DNA from: Shinella sp032095155
Lineage (GTDB): Bacteria > Pseudomonadota > Alphaproteobacteria > Rhizobiales > Rhizobiaceae
Length of the DNA stretch: 64,000 bases
Direction of reading: 5' to 3'
NCBI RefSeq assembly: GCF_049199905.1
Contig: NZ_JBLZPK010000027.1
Coordinates: 1-64,000 of the forward strand
The position numbers and the translations under genes are program-made. Positions 1 to 7,983 of this stretch are shown here, piece after piece. How positions within the stretch are numbered: the first letter of the stretch is position 1; every line of letters starts with the position of its first letter. The notes under the pieces were generated by a model, which saw nothing but the letters and a program-made list of their open reading frames with translations, searched no databases and was not told the origin of the DNA.

Positions 1-56
1 ACGATGTCCCCTTCTCCCACATTGCCATGCGCGAATGCTTCGGCTACCATCGAAGT

Positions 57-734
57 ATGAAAGAAGGACCGGACATTTCCCAGATCGGCGCGCTGATCGG
101 CGATCCCGCCCGCGCCAACATGCTGACCGCGCTGATGGGCGGGCAGGCGCTGACGGCGACCGAGCTTGCGGGCGCGGCCGGCATTACGCTGCAGACCGCC
201 AGTTCCCACCTGTCGAAGCTCGAGACCGGCGGCCTCGTTGCCCAGCGCAAGCAGGGACGGCACCGCTATTTCGCGCTGGCCGATGACGAGGTGGGCCTGC
301 TTCTCGAAAACATCATGGGCTTTGCCGCCAATCGCGGCCTCATGCGCACCCGCCCCGGCCCGAAGGACCCGGCGCTGCGCAAGGCGCGCATCTGCTACAA
401 CCACCTTGCCGGCGATTTCGGCGTGCGCATGCTGGACCGGCTGGTGGCCGATGGCGACGTGATGCTCGACGGCGACGATGCGGACCTGACGCAAAGCGGC
501 GAGGCCCGCATCGCCGCGCTTGGCATCGACGTGCCGTCGCTCAAAGCCCAGCGCCGCCCGGTCTGCCGCACCTGCCTCGACTGGAGCGAGCGGCGCTCGC
601 ATCTTGCCGGCTCGCTCGGCGAAGCGCTGCTTACCCGCTTCATCGCCGATGGCTGGGCAAGGCGCGAGACGGATAGCCGCGCCATCCGCTTCACGCCCGA
701 GGGCGAGCGGCGGTTCACGGCGCTGTTTCCATAA
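57..734 (+). CDS. ArsR-type winged-helix transcriptional regulator
   Basis: A 225-residue DNA-binding regulator. The N-terminal third (about residues 5-80) reads as an ArsR/SmtB winged helix, with a recognition helix around LQTASSHLSKLE and a basic wing at QRKQGRHRYF. The C-terminal part holds two similar segments, CYNHLAGDFG near residue 113 and CRTCLDWSERRSHLAG near 170, each followed by a leucine-rich helix ending in ADG. This suggests an internal duplication with conserved Cys/His. The ATG at 57 is preferred to the in-frame ATG at 27 because the family normally starts close to the DPARANML helix. The gene is single and converges on the RTX gene. Whether the cysteines sense a metal or redox state is not shown. 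Confidence 0.8.
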   Translation: MKEGPDISQIGALIGDPARANMLTALMGGQALTATELAGAAGITLQTASSHLSKLETGGLVAQRKQGRHRYFALADDEVGLLLENIMGFAANRGLMRTRPGPKDPALRKARICYNHLAGDFGVRMLDRLVADGDVMLDGDDADLTQSGEARIAALGIDVPSLKAQRRPVCRTCLDWSERRSHLAGSLGEALLTRFIADGWARRETDSRAIRFTPEGERRFTALFP

Positions 735-742
735 AAGACGAA

Positions 743-762
743 GGGCGGCCCGAAAGCCGCCC
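743..762. terminator. Bidirectional hairpin between converging genes
   Basis: A perfect 7-bp stem (GGGCGGC / GCCGCCC) with a 6-nt loop lies between the stop codons of the ArsR-type gene and the RTX gene. On the minus strand it is followed by a T-rich stretch (ttcgtctttta), so it probably ends RTX transcription and may serve both genes. Confidence 0.6.
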
Positions 763-791
763 CTCAAATCCTCCTGTAACGCGAGACCTGG

Positions 792-2255
792 CTACAGGAT
801 GAAATCGCCCTTCAGCAGGGTCACGGCGTCGTCGAGGCGGATGGCGAAATCCGCCGTCCTGTCGCCATTCACATCGCCGTAGACAAAGGTATCCGAGGCC
901 GTCTTGTCGTAGATCAGCTGCCCGGCCTTTCCGGTGAAACCGCCCTCGTTGGCGACGAAGCTGAAAGCCTGGTTGCCGTCGGATTTTGAATTGGCATCGA
1001 TGACCGAGAGATCGATGCGATCGCCCTTCACGAAGTCGAAGATCGTGTCGCGCCCCGTGGAGGCAACGGTCGTCTCCTTGATCGACTTGAAGACGAAGGT
1101 ATCGTTGCCCGCCCCGCCGGTGAGGCTATCCGCGCCCAGCCCGCCATAGATCTTGTCCTGGCCCGCACCACCGGCAATGGCGTCGTTGCCGCCCTTGCCG
1201 CTCAGCACATTGGCGGCATCGTTGCCACGCATGATGTTGCGCGTGTCGTTCCCGACGCCGGAGATCGCGCCGGTACCGGTCAGCGTCAGGTTTTCCTGAT
1301 ACTGGCCGAGTGTCCAGCTGACCGAAGATCGGACCGTATCGATGCCGGAATCGGCATAGTCGAAACGGAAGGCATCGCTCCTGTTGTCGATGACATAGGT
1401 ATCATTGCCGGATCCGCAGACGAAGGTATCGGCACCGGTGCCGCCATCGAGATAGTCGTTGCCGACGCCGCCATCCATATAGTCGTTGCCCGAGCCGCCG
1501 GAGAGAGTGTCATTGCCGGCACCGCCCTTCATGTCGTCATTGCCGGCCTCGCCATAGAGGCGGTCGGCGCCGTCGGCCTTGGCGTCGAGATCGGCGCCGT
1601 TCATCATGTCGTTGCCCGCGCCGCCATAGAGAATGTCGTTGCCGTCGCCGCCTTCCATGTCGTCGTCGCCGGCACCGCCACGGAGCGTATCGGTTCCGGC
1701 TTCGCCGTAGAGTTCATCGACACCGGACCCGCCGTGCAGCGTATCGTTGCCGGTGCCGCCGAACAGGCGGTTCATCGACTGCGCGCTGTAGGTCTTGCCC
1801 TCGATATCGGCCCAGAGAATGTCGTCGCCCGCATCGCCATGCAGGGAATCGCCGCCGATGCCCCCGACCAGCAGGTCGTTGCCCGTGCCGCCATAAAGCT
1901 GGTCATGGCCGCCCTGCCCGTAGATCCTGTCATTGCCGGCGTCACCGTAAAGCGTGTCTGAGCCGCCGCGGGCGTTGTATTGCCAATCAGGCTCGTCGGT
2001 GCCGGTATCGCCGAAGATACGGTCGTCGCCATCACCGCCATAGGCGACGTCGCCCTCGGTATTCTCAAGGGGATTCTGATAGATGTCGCCGAAGATGGTG
2101 TCGTTGCCGCCGTAACCGCGGATCGCCCCTTTGACGAAGGCGCTGTCGGCGTCCGAGTAGTTGTCGTAAGTCCCGTCGCCCAGAACACGCGCCGTGCCCC
2201 AAAGGAGGTCATTACCGCTGGTGCCTGTGATCTTGCCATTCGGATCTCTTGCCAT
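792..2255 (-). CDS. RTX-type calcium-binding protein, probably type I secreted
   Basis: A 487-residue protein made almost wholly of glycine/aspartate nonapeptide repeats of the GGxGxDxLxG kind, which form a calcium-binding parallel beta-roll. Repeats run from about residue 45 to 290, with a second set at about 350-390. The last ~110 residues resemble the serralysin C-terminal module (GGAGNDTFVF, then DxIxDFxxGD) and end in a hydrophobic DFIL. There is no N-terminal signal peptide, as expected for an ABC (type I) exporter substrate with a C-terminal signal. No catalytic domain is visible, so it may be structural or adhesive. No exporter genes lie nearby, so it presumably uses an unlinked system. 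A TATAGT hexamer and a palindrome sit upstream. Confidence 0.85.
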   Translation of the reverse strand: MARDPNGKITGTSGNDLLWGTARVLGDGTYDNYSDADSAFVKGAIRGYGGNDTIFGDIYQNPLENTEGDVAYGGDGDDRIFGDTGTDEPDWQYNARGGSDTLYGDAGNDRIYGQGGHDQLYGGTGNDLLVGGIGGDSLHGDAGDDILWADIEGKTYSAQSMNRLFGGTGNDTLHGGSGVDELYGEAGTDTLRGGAGDDDMEGGDGNDILYGGAGNDMMNGADLDAKADGADRLYGEAGNDDMKGGAGNDTLSGGSGNDYMDGGVGNDYLDGGTGADTFVCGSGNDTYVIDNRSDAFRFDYADSGIDTVRSSVSWTLGQYQENLTLTGTGAISGVGNDTRNIMRGNDAANVLSGKGGNDAIAGGAGQDKIYGGLGADSLTGGAGNDTFVFKSIKETTVASTGRDTIFDFVKGDRIDLSVIDANSKSDGNQAFSFVANEGGFTGKAGQLIYDKTASDTFVYGDVNGDRTADFAIRLDDAVTLLKGDFIL

Positions 2256-2319
2256 TTCGATCTCCTGGTAGAACTGGTGCTGACAATGGCTGCACTATAG
2301 GGCGCGCCCACGACATCCG

Positions 2320-2335
2320 TGTTCCCCTGGGAACA
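2320..2335. promoter_or_regulatory. 16-bp palindrome, candidate operator
   Basis: TGTTCCC-ct-GGGAACA is a perfect inverted repeat in the 235-bp region between the divergent RTX and HAD genes. It lies about 65 bp before the RTX start codon. A TATAGT hexamer on the minus strand (2294-2299) lies between it and the RTX gene, and I see no good -35 box. This places the palindrome where an activator for RTX transcription could bind. The cognate regulator is unknown; the site does not match the alphaproteobacterial LexA direct repeat. Confidence 0.4.
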
Positions 2336-2490
2336 GCGCGCGAGAAGAAAACAGCGCTCCCTCGCAAAACCCCGACATAGGGCCGAAGCACAACAGCCCT
2401 GCCAATCTGGCAATTGTCGCCTCCGGCCCTTTGGTGTAGGGAAGCCGCGCTTGCCGGGCGTATCGGTGCTCCCAAAGGAAAGACGACGAC

Positions 2491-3180
2491 ATGGACGGTT
2501 TCGACCTCATCATTTTCGACTGCGACGGTGTTCTGGTCGATTCGGAAATCATCGCGGCGGAGGTCGAGTCCCGGCTTCTGACGGAGGCCGGCTATCCGAT
2601 CGGCGCCGAAGAAATGGGCGAACGCTTTGCCGGCATGACCTGGCAGAACATCCTGCTGACGATCGAGCGTGAAGCCGCCATCCCGCTCTCGGCCTCGCTG
2701 CTCGACAAGTCCGAAAAGCTGCTCGATGCACGCCTTGCCGCCGAGGTGAAGGTCATCGACGGCGTCAAGTCGATGCTGTCGCGCATCCGCAAGCCCTATT
2801 GCATCTGCTCGAACTCCGCCTCGCACCGCCTCGACATGATGCTCTCGAAGGTCGGCCTCAAGCAGGTCTTCGCCCCGCATATCTATTCGGCCAAGGATCT
2901 CGGCCCGGATCGCGTCAAGCCGAAGCCGGATATCTTCCTGCATGGCGCAAAGCAGTTCAAAGCCGATCCGGCCCGCACGCTGGTCGTCGAGGATTCGGTG
3001 CACGGCATTGCCGGTGCCCGCGCTGCCGGCATGCGCGTCGTCGGCTTCACCGGCGCCTCGCACACCTATCCCTCGCACGCCGACCGGCTCACGGAGGCCG
3101 GCGCCGAGACCGTGATCTCGCGCATGACCGACCTGCCGGACGTCATCGCCGCGCTTGCGGAATGGCAGGACGCGATCTGA
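2491..3180 (+). CDS. HAD-superfamily (subfamily IA) phosphatase
   Basis: A 229-residue haloacid-dehalogenase-type hydrolase. Motif I is IIFDCDGVLVDSE at residues 6-18 (nucleophile Asp10, acid/base Asp12). Motif II is the Ser/Asn in CICSNSASH, motif III is the Lys in RVKPKPDIF, and motif IV is VVEDSVHGIAGA. The helical cap between motifs I and II makes it a beta-phosphoglucomutase / phosphogluconate-phosphatase-like member. Such enzymes remove phosphate from small sugar phosphates or damaged metabolites in the cytoplasm; the substrate cannot be read from sequence. A good AAAGGA ribosome site precedes the ATG, and a strong terminator follows the stop codon. Monocistronic. Confidence 0.85.
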   Translation: MDGFDLIIFDCDGVLVDSEIIAAEVESRLLTEAGYPIGAEEMGERFAGMTWQNILLTIEREAAIPLSASLLDKSEKLLDARLAAEVKVIDGVKSMLSRIRKPYCICSNSASHRLDMMLSKVGLKQVFAPHIYSAKDLGPDRVKPKPDIFLHGAKQFKADPARTLVVEDSVHGIAGARAAGMRVVGFTGASHTYPSHADRLTEAGAETVISRMTDLPDVIAALAEWQDAI

Positions 3181-3202
3181 TCTTTTTCAAGCGCTGAAAA
3201 CG

Positions 3203-3235
3203 AAAAGGCCGCGGAAGCATCTTCCGCGGCCTTTT
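3203..3235. terminator. Strong bidirectional rho-independent terminator
   Basis: An 11-bp perfect GC stem (3207-3217 with 3221-3231), flanked by AAAA on the left and TTTTT on the right, with a 3-nt loop. The A and T tracts make it work on both strands. It separates the converging HAD phosphatase and lipoprotein genes. Confidence 0.9.
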
Positions 3236-3256
3236 TGCTGGATGGCCTTCAGGCCG

Positions 3257-3838
3257 TTATTTCGTGTTGTACGGGCCTTCGTCGAAGCCGACGAAAGCGC
3301 GCACGAAACCGCCCGAGCCGCCGGGAACGGTGACGTTGTCCTTGGTGAACACGAACTGCGCCGTGCCTTCGGCCGGAATGTTGACCGGGAACTGCACGAG
3401 ATCGGAATAGAGCGTGTTGTCGCCATCGGCGGCGGCCACGCGGATCGGCACGTTGACGGAAGTGCCGGCGCTGCCTGCCGGGCCGGTGACGATGCGGCCC
3501 TGGACCATGACCGTCATGACGAGCTGGCTCTCGTTGATCACGCAACGGCGCGTCGTTTCGGCGAGCGTGACCTGATAGAGCAGCTTCGACGGATCGTCCT
3601 TGGCGCCCTTGGCGTAGCGGCGCAGCACGGACGTGCCGTCGCGCAGATAGACCTGCGGGCAGGCGCCCTGGATCACGGCAGCGCCCTGCGTCTGCTGCGC
3701 ATTGGCGGTGGCTTGCGTGCCGGCACCCGCCGTATCGCTGGAAACGCCGAGGTCGGCGGGCTTGTCCGTCTGGTTGCAGCCGGCCACGATGGCGAGAAGG
3801 GAGATGCCGAGAAAGCGGCGGATCGTCATTGCAAACAC
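3257..3838 (-). CDS. Conserved rhizobial lipoprotein of unknown function
   Basis: A protein of 190-193 residues with a typical lipoprotein signal: charged start, hydrophobic FLGISLLAIV, and lipobox VAGC at about residue 21. It is therefore expected to be lipid-anchored in the envelope. A Ser/Thr/Ala/Gln-rich linker follows the anchor. The C-terminal two thirds look like an all-beta domain with two cysteines (GACPQVYL and RRCVIN) that may form a disulfide. Two starts are possible: GTG at 3838, which has an AGGGGT ribosome site 9 nt upstream, or ATG at 3829. I do not recognise a biochemical function. Confidence 0.75.
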   Translation of the reverse strand: MFAMTIRRFLGISLLAIVAGCNQTDKPADLGVSSDTAGAGTQATANAQQTQGAAVIQGACPQVYLRDGTSVLRRYAKGAKDDPSKLLYQVTLAETTRRCVINESQLVMTVMVQGRIVTGPAGSAGTSVNVPIRVAAADGDNTLYSDLVQFPVNIPAEGTAQFVFTKDNVTVPGGSGGFVRAFVGFDEGPYNTK

Positions 3839-4163
3839 GTTACTTTTACCCCTGCGATCAGGCCCCGCCCCCGGCGACCAAGCCTTTCGGAACTCGTTTC
3901 ACGGGCCTTTTCACGACCCCAGGCGATGGTCTATAGCAGCGACGCGGCGAAAAATCGATTGCTCGAATGAAACCGCCCGCAGAATTTCGGAAAGGCCCGT
4001 TTCGACGGGCCGCATGCAACGGCATTGCCACGATCTGCCGCAAAGAGACCTGCAGCAGGCGTGGCCTTTCGGGTAAGGTCGGAAGGACGATGGCAGCACA
4101 GCGACCGAACGACCGGTGGACGATCCCGTCCGCGCCCCCCAACCATTCCAAGGACCTGTGAAC
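3839..4163. other. Gene-free region between divergent lipoprotein and thrC
   Basis: About 325 bp separate the lipoprotein start from the chosen thrC start, and both promoters must lie here. I found no convincing coding frame. The only clear signal is the AAGGA ribosome site just before thrC. Confidence 0.5.
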
Positions 4164-5561
4164 GTGGATTATGTTTCGACGCGGGGCGAGGCCCCTTCCC
4201 TCGGCTTCTCCGATGCGCTTCTCGCCGGGCTTGCCCGCGATGGCGGCCTCTATGTGCCGCGCGAATGGCCGACCTTCTCCAAGAAGGAGATCCGGGCGCT
4301 GCGCGGCAAATCCTATGAGGAGATCGCCTTCACGGTTCTCTCGCCCTTCGTCGAAGGCGATATTCCCGCCGACAAATTCCGCGCGATGATCGACGAGGCC
4401 TATGCCACATTCCGCCATCCGGCGATTGCGCCGCTCGTGCAGACCGGCCCGAACTCCTTCGTCATGGAGCTGTTCCACGGCACGACGCTCGCCTTCAAGG
4501 ACGTGGCAATGCAGCTGCTCGCCCGCCTGATGGACCATGCGCTTTCCGTGCGCGGCGAGCGCGCCACCATCGTCGGCGCGACCTCGGGCGACACCGGGGG
4601 TGCCGCCATCGACGCCTTTGCCGGCCGCGAGCGCACCGATATCTTCATCCTCTTCCCGGAGGGCAAGGTCTCGCCGGTGCAGCAGCGCCAGATGACGACC
4701 TCGAAGGAAAAGAACGTCCACGCGCTGGCCATCAAGGGCAATTTCGACGACTGCCAGAACCTCGTGAAGGCGATGTTCAACGACACGAAGTTCCGTGACG
4801 GCATGAAGCTCTCGGGCGTCAACTCGATCAACTGGGCACGTATCATGGCCCAGATCGTCTATTACTTCACGACGGCGGTGGCCCTCGGCGCGCCGGACCG
4901 CAAAGTCTCCTTTACCGTGCCGACAGGCAATTTCGGCGATATCTTCGCCGGCTACGGCGCCAAGCGCATGGGTCTGCCGATCGACAAGCTGGTTATCGCC
5001 ACCAACGAGAACGACATTCTCGCCCGCACGATGAAAACAGGCCGCTACGAGATGAAGGGCGTCAAGGCCACCACCTCGCCGTCGATGGACATCCAAATCT
5101 CCTCCAATTTCGAACGCCTGCTGTTCGAGGCCCATGGCCGCGATGCCGGTGCGGTGCGCCGCGCGATGGACAGCCTCAAGCAATCCGGTGCCTTCGAGAT
5201 CGAGGAAAAGGCGCTGAAGGCTATCCGCAAGGAATTCCGCGCCGGCCGCGCCTCGGAGAAAGACGTCGCCAAGACCATCAAGACGACGCTTGCCGAGACC
5301 GGTTACCTGCTCGATCCGCATTCGGCGATCGGCGTCTTCGTCGCCGCAAAACACGAGAAGCCGGGCGCTCCCATGGTGACGCTCGCCACCGCGCATCCGG
5401 CAAAATTCCCCGCCGCAGTAAAATCGGCCTGCGGTATTGACCCGGCGCTTCCATCGTGGCTTGCTGACCTGATGCAAAGGGAGGAGCGTTTTGACGTGCT
5501 GAGCGCTGAGCTCGACGTCGTGGAAGCCTTCATCGGCAACCATTCGCGAATCCGGGGCTAG
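4164..5561 (+). CDS. thrC: Threonine synthase
   Basis: Converts O-phosphohomoserine to threonine and phosphate with pyridoxal phosphate, the last step of threonine synthesis. The PLP lysine is in HGTTLAFKDVAMQ. ATSGDTGGAAI is the serine/glycine phosphate-binding loop, and VPTGNFGDIFAGYGAKRMG is the second conserved block. The frame opens upstream at GTG 4116, but AAGGA at 4150-4154 sits 9 nt before GTG 4164. That start gives a 465-residue product beginning VDYVSTRGEAP, the usual family N-terminus; GTG 4158 would be too close to the ribosome site. The partner enzyme ThrB is encoded about 11 kb away (15696-16661), so the pathway genes are split. The M16 peptidase gene follows about 100 nt downstream. 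Confidence 0.95.
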   Translation: MDYVSTRGEAPSLGFSDALLAGLARDGGLYVPREWPTFSKKEIRALRGKSYEEIAFTVLSPFVEGDIPADKFRAMIDEAYATFRHPAIAPLVQTGPNSFVMELFHGTTLAFKDVAMQLLARLMDHALSVRGERATIVGATSGDTGGAAIDAFAGRERTDIFILFPEGKVSPVQQRQMTTSKEKNVHALAIKGNFDDCQNLVKAMFNDTKFRDGMKLSGVNSINWARIMAQIVYYFTTAVALGAPDRKVSFTVPTGNFGDIFAGYGAKRMGLPIDKLVIATNENDILARTMKTGRYEMKGVKATTSPSMDIQISSNFERLLFEAHGRDAGAVRRAMDSLKQSGAFEIEEKALKAIRKEFRAGRASEKDVAKTIKTTLAETGYLLDPHSAIGVFVAAKHEKPGAPMVTLATAHPAKFPAAVKSACGIDPALPSWLADLMQREERFDVLSAELDVVEAFIGNHSRIRG

Positions 5562-5663
5562 GGCGAGGCCGGGAGCGGCTGCACCCGGCATTGCGTGTTT
5601 TATAGGGAGGGCCTTTCCGATTTCCCGCGGGCGGCGGAAAGGCTAAAAACGCAGAAAGTGCGC

Positions 5664-6959
5664 ATGATGAAAGTTGAGTGCACCCGGCTTCAATCCGGGT
5701 TGACCGTGGTGACCGAAAACATGCCCCATCTCGAGAGCGTCGCTCTCGGCGTATGGATCAAGTCGGGGTCGCGAAACGAAACCGCGGACGAGCACGGCAT
5801 CGCCCACCTTCTCGAACACATGGCCTTCAAGGGCACCGAGCGCCGCTCCGCCCGCCAGATCGCCGAGGAAATCGAAAATGTCGGCGGCGAAGTCAACGCC
5901 GCCACCTCGACGGAAACCACCTCCTACTATGCCCGCGTTTTGAAGGACCATGTGCCGCTCGCCGTCGATATCCTCGCCGACATCCTGACGGAATCCGTCT
6001 TCGACGAGGAAGAGCTTCGCCGCGAAAAGCACGTCATCCTGCAGGAGATCGGCGCGGCCAACGATACGCCCGACGACGTCGTCTTCGACAAGTTCTCCGA
6101 GGTCGCCTATCGCGACCAGATCATCGGCCGCGCCATTCTCGGCACGCCGGACACCGTGCTCTCCTTCTCGCCCGGTGAAATCCGCAGCTATCTCGACCGC
6201 AACTACACGACGGACCGCATGTTCGTCGTCGCGGCCGGTGCGGTGAAGCATGACGAATTCGTCCGCCAGGTCGAGGAGCGCTTCTCCAGCCTGCCGACCG
6301 CGCCGAAAATCTCGCCGGTCTTCGAGCCCGCCCGCTATACCGGCGGCGACGTGCGCGAGACGCGCGATCTGATGGACGCGCAGGTGTTGCTCGGCTTCGA
6401 GGGTAAGGCCTACCACGCGCGCGATTTCTACTGTTCGCAAATCCTCGCCAACATCCTCGGCGGCGGCATGTCCTCGCGCCTCTTCCAGGAAGTGCGCGAA
6501 CATCGCGGCCTGTGCTACTCGATCTACGCCTTCCATTGGGGCTTTTCCGATACCGGCATCTTCGGCATCCATGCCGCGACCGGCGGCGAGAACCTGCCCG
6601 AGCTGATGCCGGTCATCTTCGACGAACTGAAGAAGTCGTCGGAAACGATCCACCAGCAGGAAATCGAGCGCGCGCGCGCCCAGATCCGCGCCCAGCTTCT
6701 GATGGGCCAGGAAAGCCCGGCCGCCCGCGCCGGCCAGATCGCCCGCCAGATGATGCTCTACGGCCGCCCGATCCCCAACGAGGAACTGATGGAACGCCTC
6801 GAGGGCATCACCGTCGAGCGCCTGACCGACCTCGCCGGCCGCCTGTTCTTCGACACGGTCCCGACGATCTCCGCCATCGGCCCGCTGGAACACCTCGTTC
6901 CGACCGGCGACATCGCACGCTCGCTGTCGCGCGGCACGATCGATCGCGCGGCGAGCTGA
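5664..6959 (+). CDS. M16-family zinc peptidase (processing-peptidase-like)
   Basis: A roughly 431-residue soluble metallopeptidase related to mitochondrial processing peptidase beta and bacterial PepR/YmxG. The inverted zinc motif HLLEH (His48, Glu51, His52) is intact, with the distal glutamate in the ELRREKHVILQEI segment. The second half carries the glycine-rich GGGMSSRLFQEVREHRGLCYSI block typical of the inactive-half domain. ATG 5664 or 5667 is chosen because the family begins directly with KVECTRLQSGL; an in-frame GTG at 5595 would add an unconserved leader. It follows thrC in the same direction. The substrate is unknown; a role in peptide or signal-sequence turnover is an inference. Confidence 0.88.
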   Translation: MMKVECTRLQSGLTVVTENMPHLESVALGVWIKSGSRNETADEHGIAHLLEHMAFKGTERRSARQIAEEIENVGGEVNAATSTETTSYYARVLKDHVPLAVDILADILTESVFDEEELRREKHVILQEIGAANDTPDDVVFDKFSEVAYRDQIIGRAILGTPDTVLSFSPGEIRSYLDRNYTTDRMFVVAAGAVKHDEFVRQVEERFSSLPTAPKISPVFEPARYTGGDVRETRDLMDAQVLLGFEGKAYHARDFYCSQILANILGGGMSSRLFQEVREHRGLCYSIYAFHWGFSDTGIFGIHAATGGENLPELMPVIFDELKKSSETIHQQEIERARAQIRAQLLMGQESPAARAGQIARQMMLYGRPIPNEELMERLEGITVERLTDLAGRLFFDTVPTISAIGPLEHLVPTGDIARSLSRGTIDRAAS

Positions 6960-6971
6960 TCCAACGCATGC

Positions 6972-6992
6972 GCATGCGCCGTCGGCGCATGC
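6972..6992 (+). other. Hairpin after the M16 peptidase gene
   Basis: A perfect 9-bp stem (gcatgcgcc / ggcgcatgc) with a 3-nt loop begins 12 nt after the peptidase stop codon. There is no T-tract, so it is either a weak terminator or an mRNA 3' stabiliser. Confidence 0.4.
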
Positions 6993-7026
6993 CATCCCGA
7001 CGGATCGAAGAGAGCCCCAAAAACAA

Positions 7027-7046
7027 AACCCGCCTTGCGGCGGGTT
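7027..7046 (-). terminator. Rho-independent terminator of the DUF1127 gene
   Basis: An 8-bp stem (aacccgcc / ggcgggtt) with a 4-nt loop. On the minus strand it is followed by TTTTGTTTTTGG. A second small palindrome (ggggcatctgcccc, 7146-7159) lies directly after the DUF1127 stop codon. Together they form a structured 3' UTR of about 120 nt. Confidence 0.65.
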
Positions 7047-7168
7047 GCTTGGTCGGGACCTGGGAGGAGAAATCCCGATCGGGTATCAAGGATGACCGGG
7101 CCGGCGCTGCCGCATCGGGCGCGCCGATGTCATCCCTCCTGGCGCGGGGCATCTGCCCCGGAGCCATA

Positions 7169-7318
7169 TCAGCCGAAAACGACCATGCCTTTGACGGCAG
7201 CCTGGATGTTCGAGCGGGTGATGCCGAGATCCTGCAGGGCGCGGTCATCGAGGGCGCCGAGTTCACGGACGGCGCGGCGTTCGGCAACATTCTTCTTGAG
7301 CTTTGCGAAGATGTTCAT
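7169..7318 (-). CDS. DUF1127-family mini-protein
   Basis: A 49-residue basic protein beginning MNIFAKLKKNVAERRAVREL and containing the family core LGALDDRALQDLGITRSNI. DUF1127 proteins in alphaproteobacteria are tiny arginine-rich proteins. Some members in Agrobacterium and Rhodobacter affect phosphate balance and RNA metabolism; that is family knowledge, not shown here. The gene has its own terminator and a long 160-bp leader region before the cupin gene. The reading is firm because the domain matches along its full length. Confidence 0.88.
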   Translation of the reverse strand: MNIFAKLKKNVAERRAVRELGALDDRALQDLGITRSNIQAAVKGMVVFG

Positions 7319-7480
7319 TTGTTTGATCCTTTGGGTTTGTTTCGTGTTTGTCTCTTGCGTTGATCAATAGATAGTCGATCCCCTGCTTAGAGAAAATGCA
7401 TATGCTTACACCGCAGGCATGCGGCTTTTGCATAGCACCAAAACAAGACCATTTTCCCGCGATGGTGGCCGCCTGCCGGC

Positions 7481-7834
7481 CTATTCCAGATCCTCCTGCA
7501 CGAAGACCTCCGTGAGATGGATGTCCGTCGTTTCCAGCCGGCCAGGGCCGAGATTGACGAATTTATGCGGCACATTGGCCGGCCCGAACACGACCTGCCC
7601 CGCCGCGGCCTCCAGCTGCGTCTCGCCCACCGTGAAGAGCGCCCGCCCCTGTCGGACGATGAAGACCTCGTCATAGGGGTGGCGGTGCAGCGGCGGCCCG
7701 CGGCCGATCTCGTCCGTCGTGTAGAACATCACGGAGGCGTTCGTGCCGAAGAGCTTGCCCTCGAATTCGCCATGCCACACGTCGGGCCGCTTCTCCCATT
7801 GCGCCCGGTCGAGCACGGTGACGGTTTTCTGCAC
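7481..7834 (-). CDS. Small cupin-domain protein
   Basis: A 117-residue single-domain cupin. The first metal-binding motif is PPLHRHPYDEVFIVRQG (two His and one Glu) and the second is GPANVPHKFVNLG (His). The metal and activity cannot be told; such small cupins include isomerases, dioxygenases and sugar-binding regulators. GTG 7834 is chosen because AAAGGA lies 8 nt upstream and the cupin fold starts shortly after. The open frame continues upstream to 7990, but that stretch is unconserved and lies in the divergent promoter region of the acetyltransferase gene. Confidence 0.8.
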   Translation of the reverse strand: MQKTVTVLDRAQWEKRPDVWHGEFEGKLFGTNASVMFYTTDEIGRGPPLHRHPYDEVFIVRQGRALFTVGETQLEAAAGQVVFGPANVPHKFVNLGPGRLETTDIHLTEVFVQEDLE

Positions 7835-7983
7835 GGCGGTTCCTTTCGATTTCTCTTGTATCTCACAACATAAGCGGCAGGCCTGACCGCGCAAGCCATG
7901 CCGGCCATTTGACGGCGGCAAGCCTCTCGGCATACTCTTGGCTCGAAAGGCTTGCCAAAGGGGCGGCGCGCGGAGTGGGCTGA

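Noticed and set aside
792..2255. Regularly spaced repeats that could suggest a CRISPR array
   Set aside because: The periodicity is the 27-nt coding unit of RTX nonapeptides in a continuous reading frame; units vary and there are no unique spacers.
2320..2335. The TGTTCCC palindrome as a LexA box
   Set aside because: Alphaproteobacterial LexA uses the direct repeat GTTC-N7-GTTC; this is an inverted repeat with another spacing.
7354..7372. TTGATCAATAG as a second FNR/FixK site near the DUF1127 gene
   Set aside because: The half-sites are not separated by four bases, which FNR-type proteins need.
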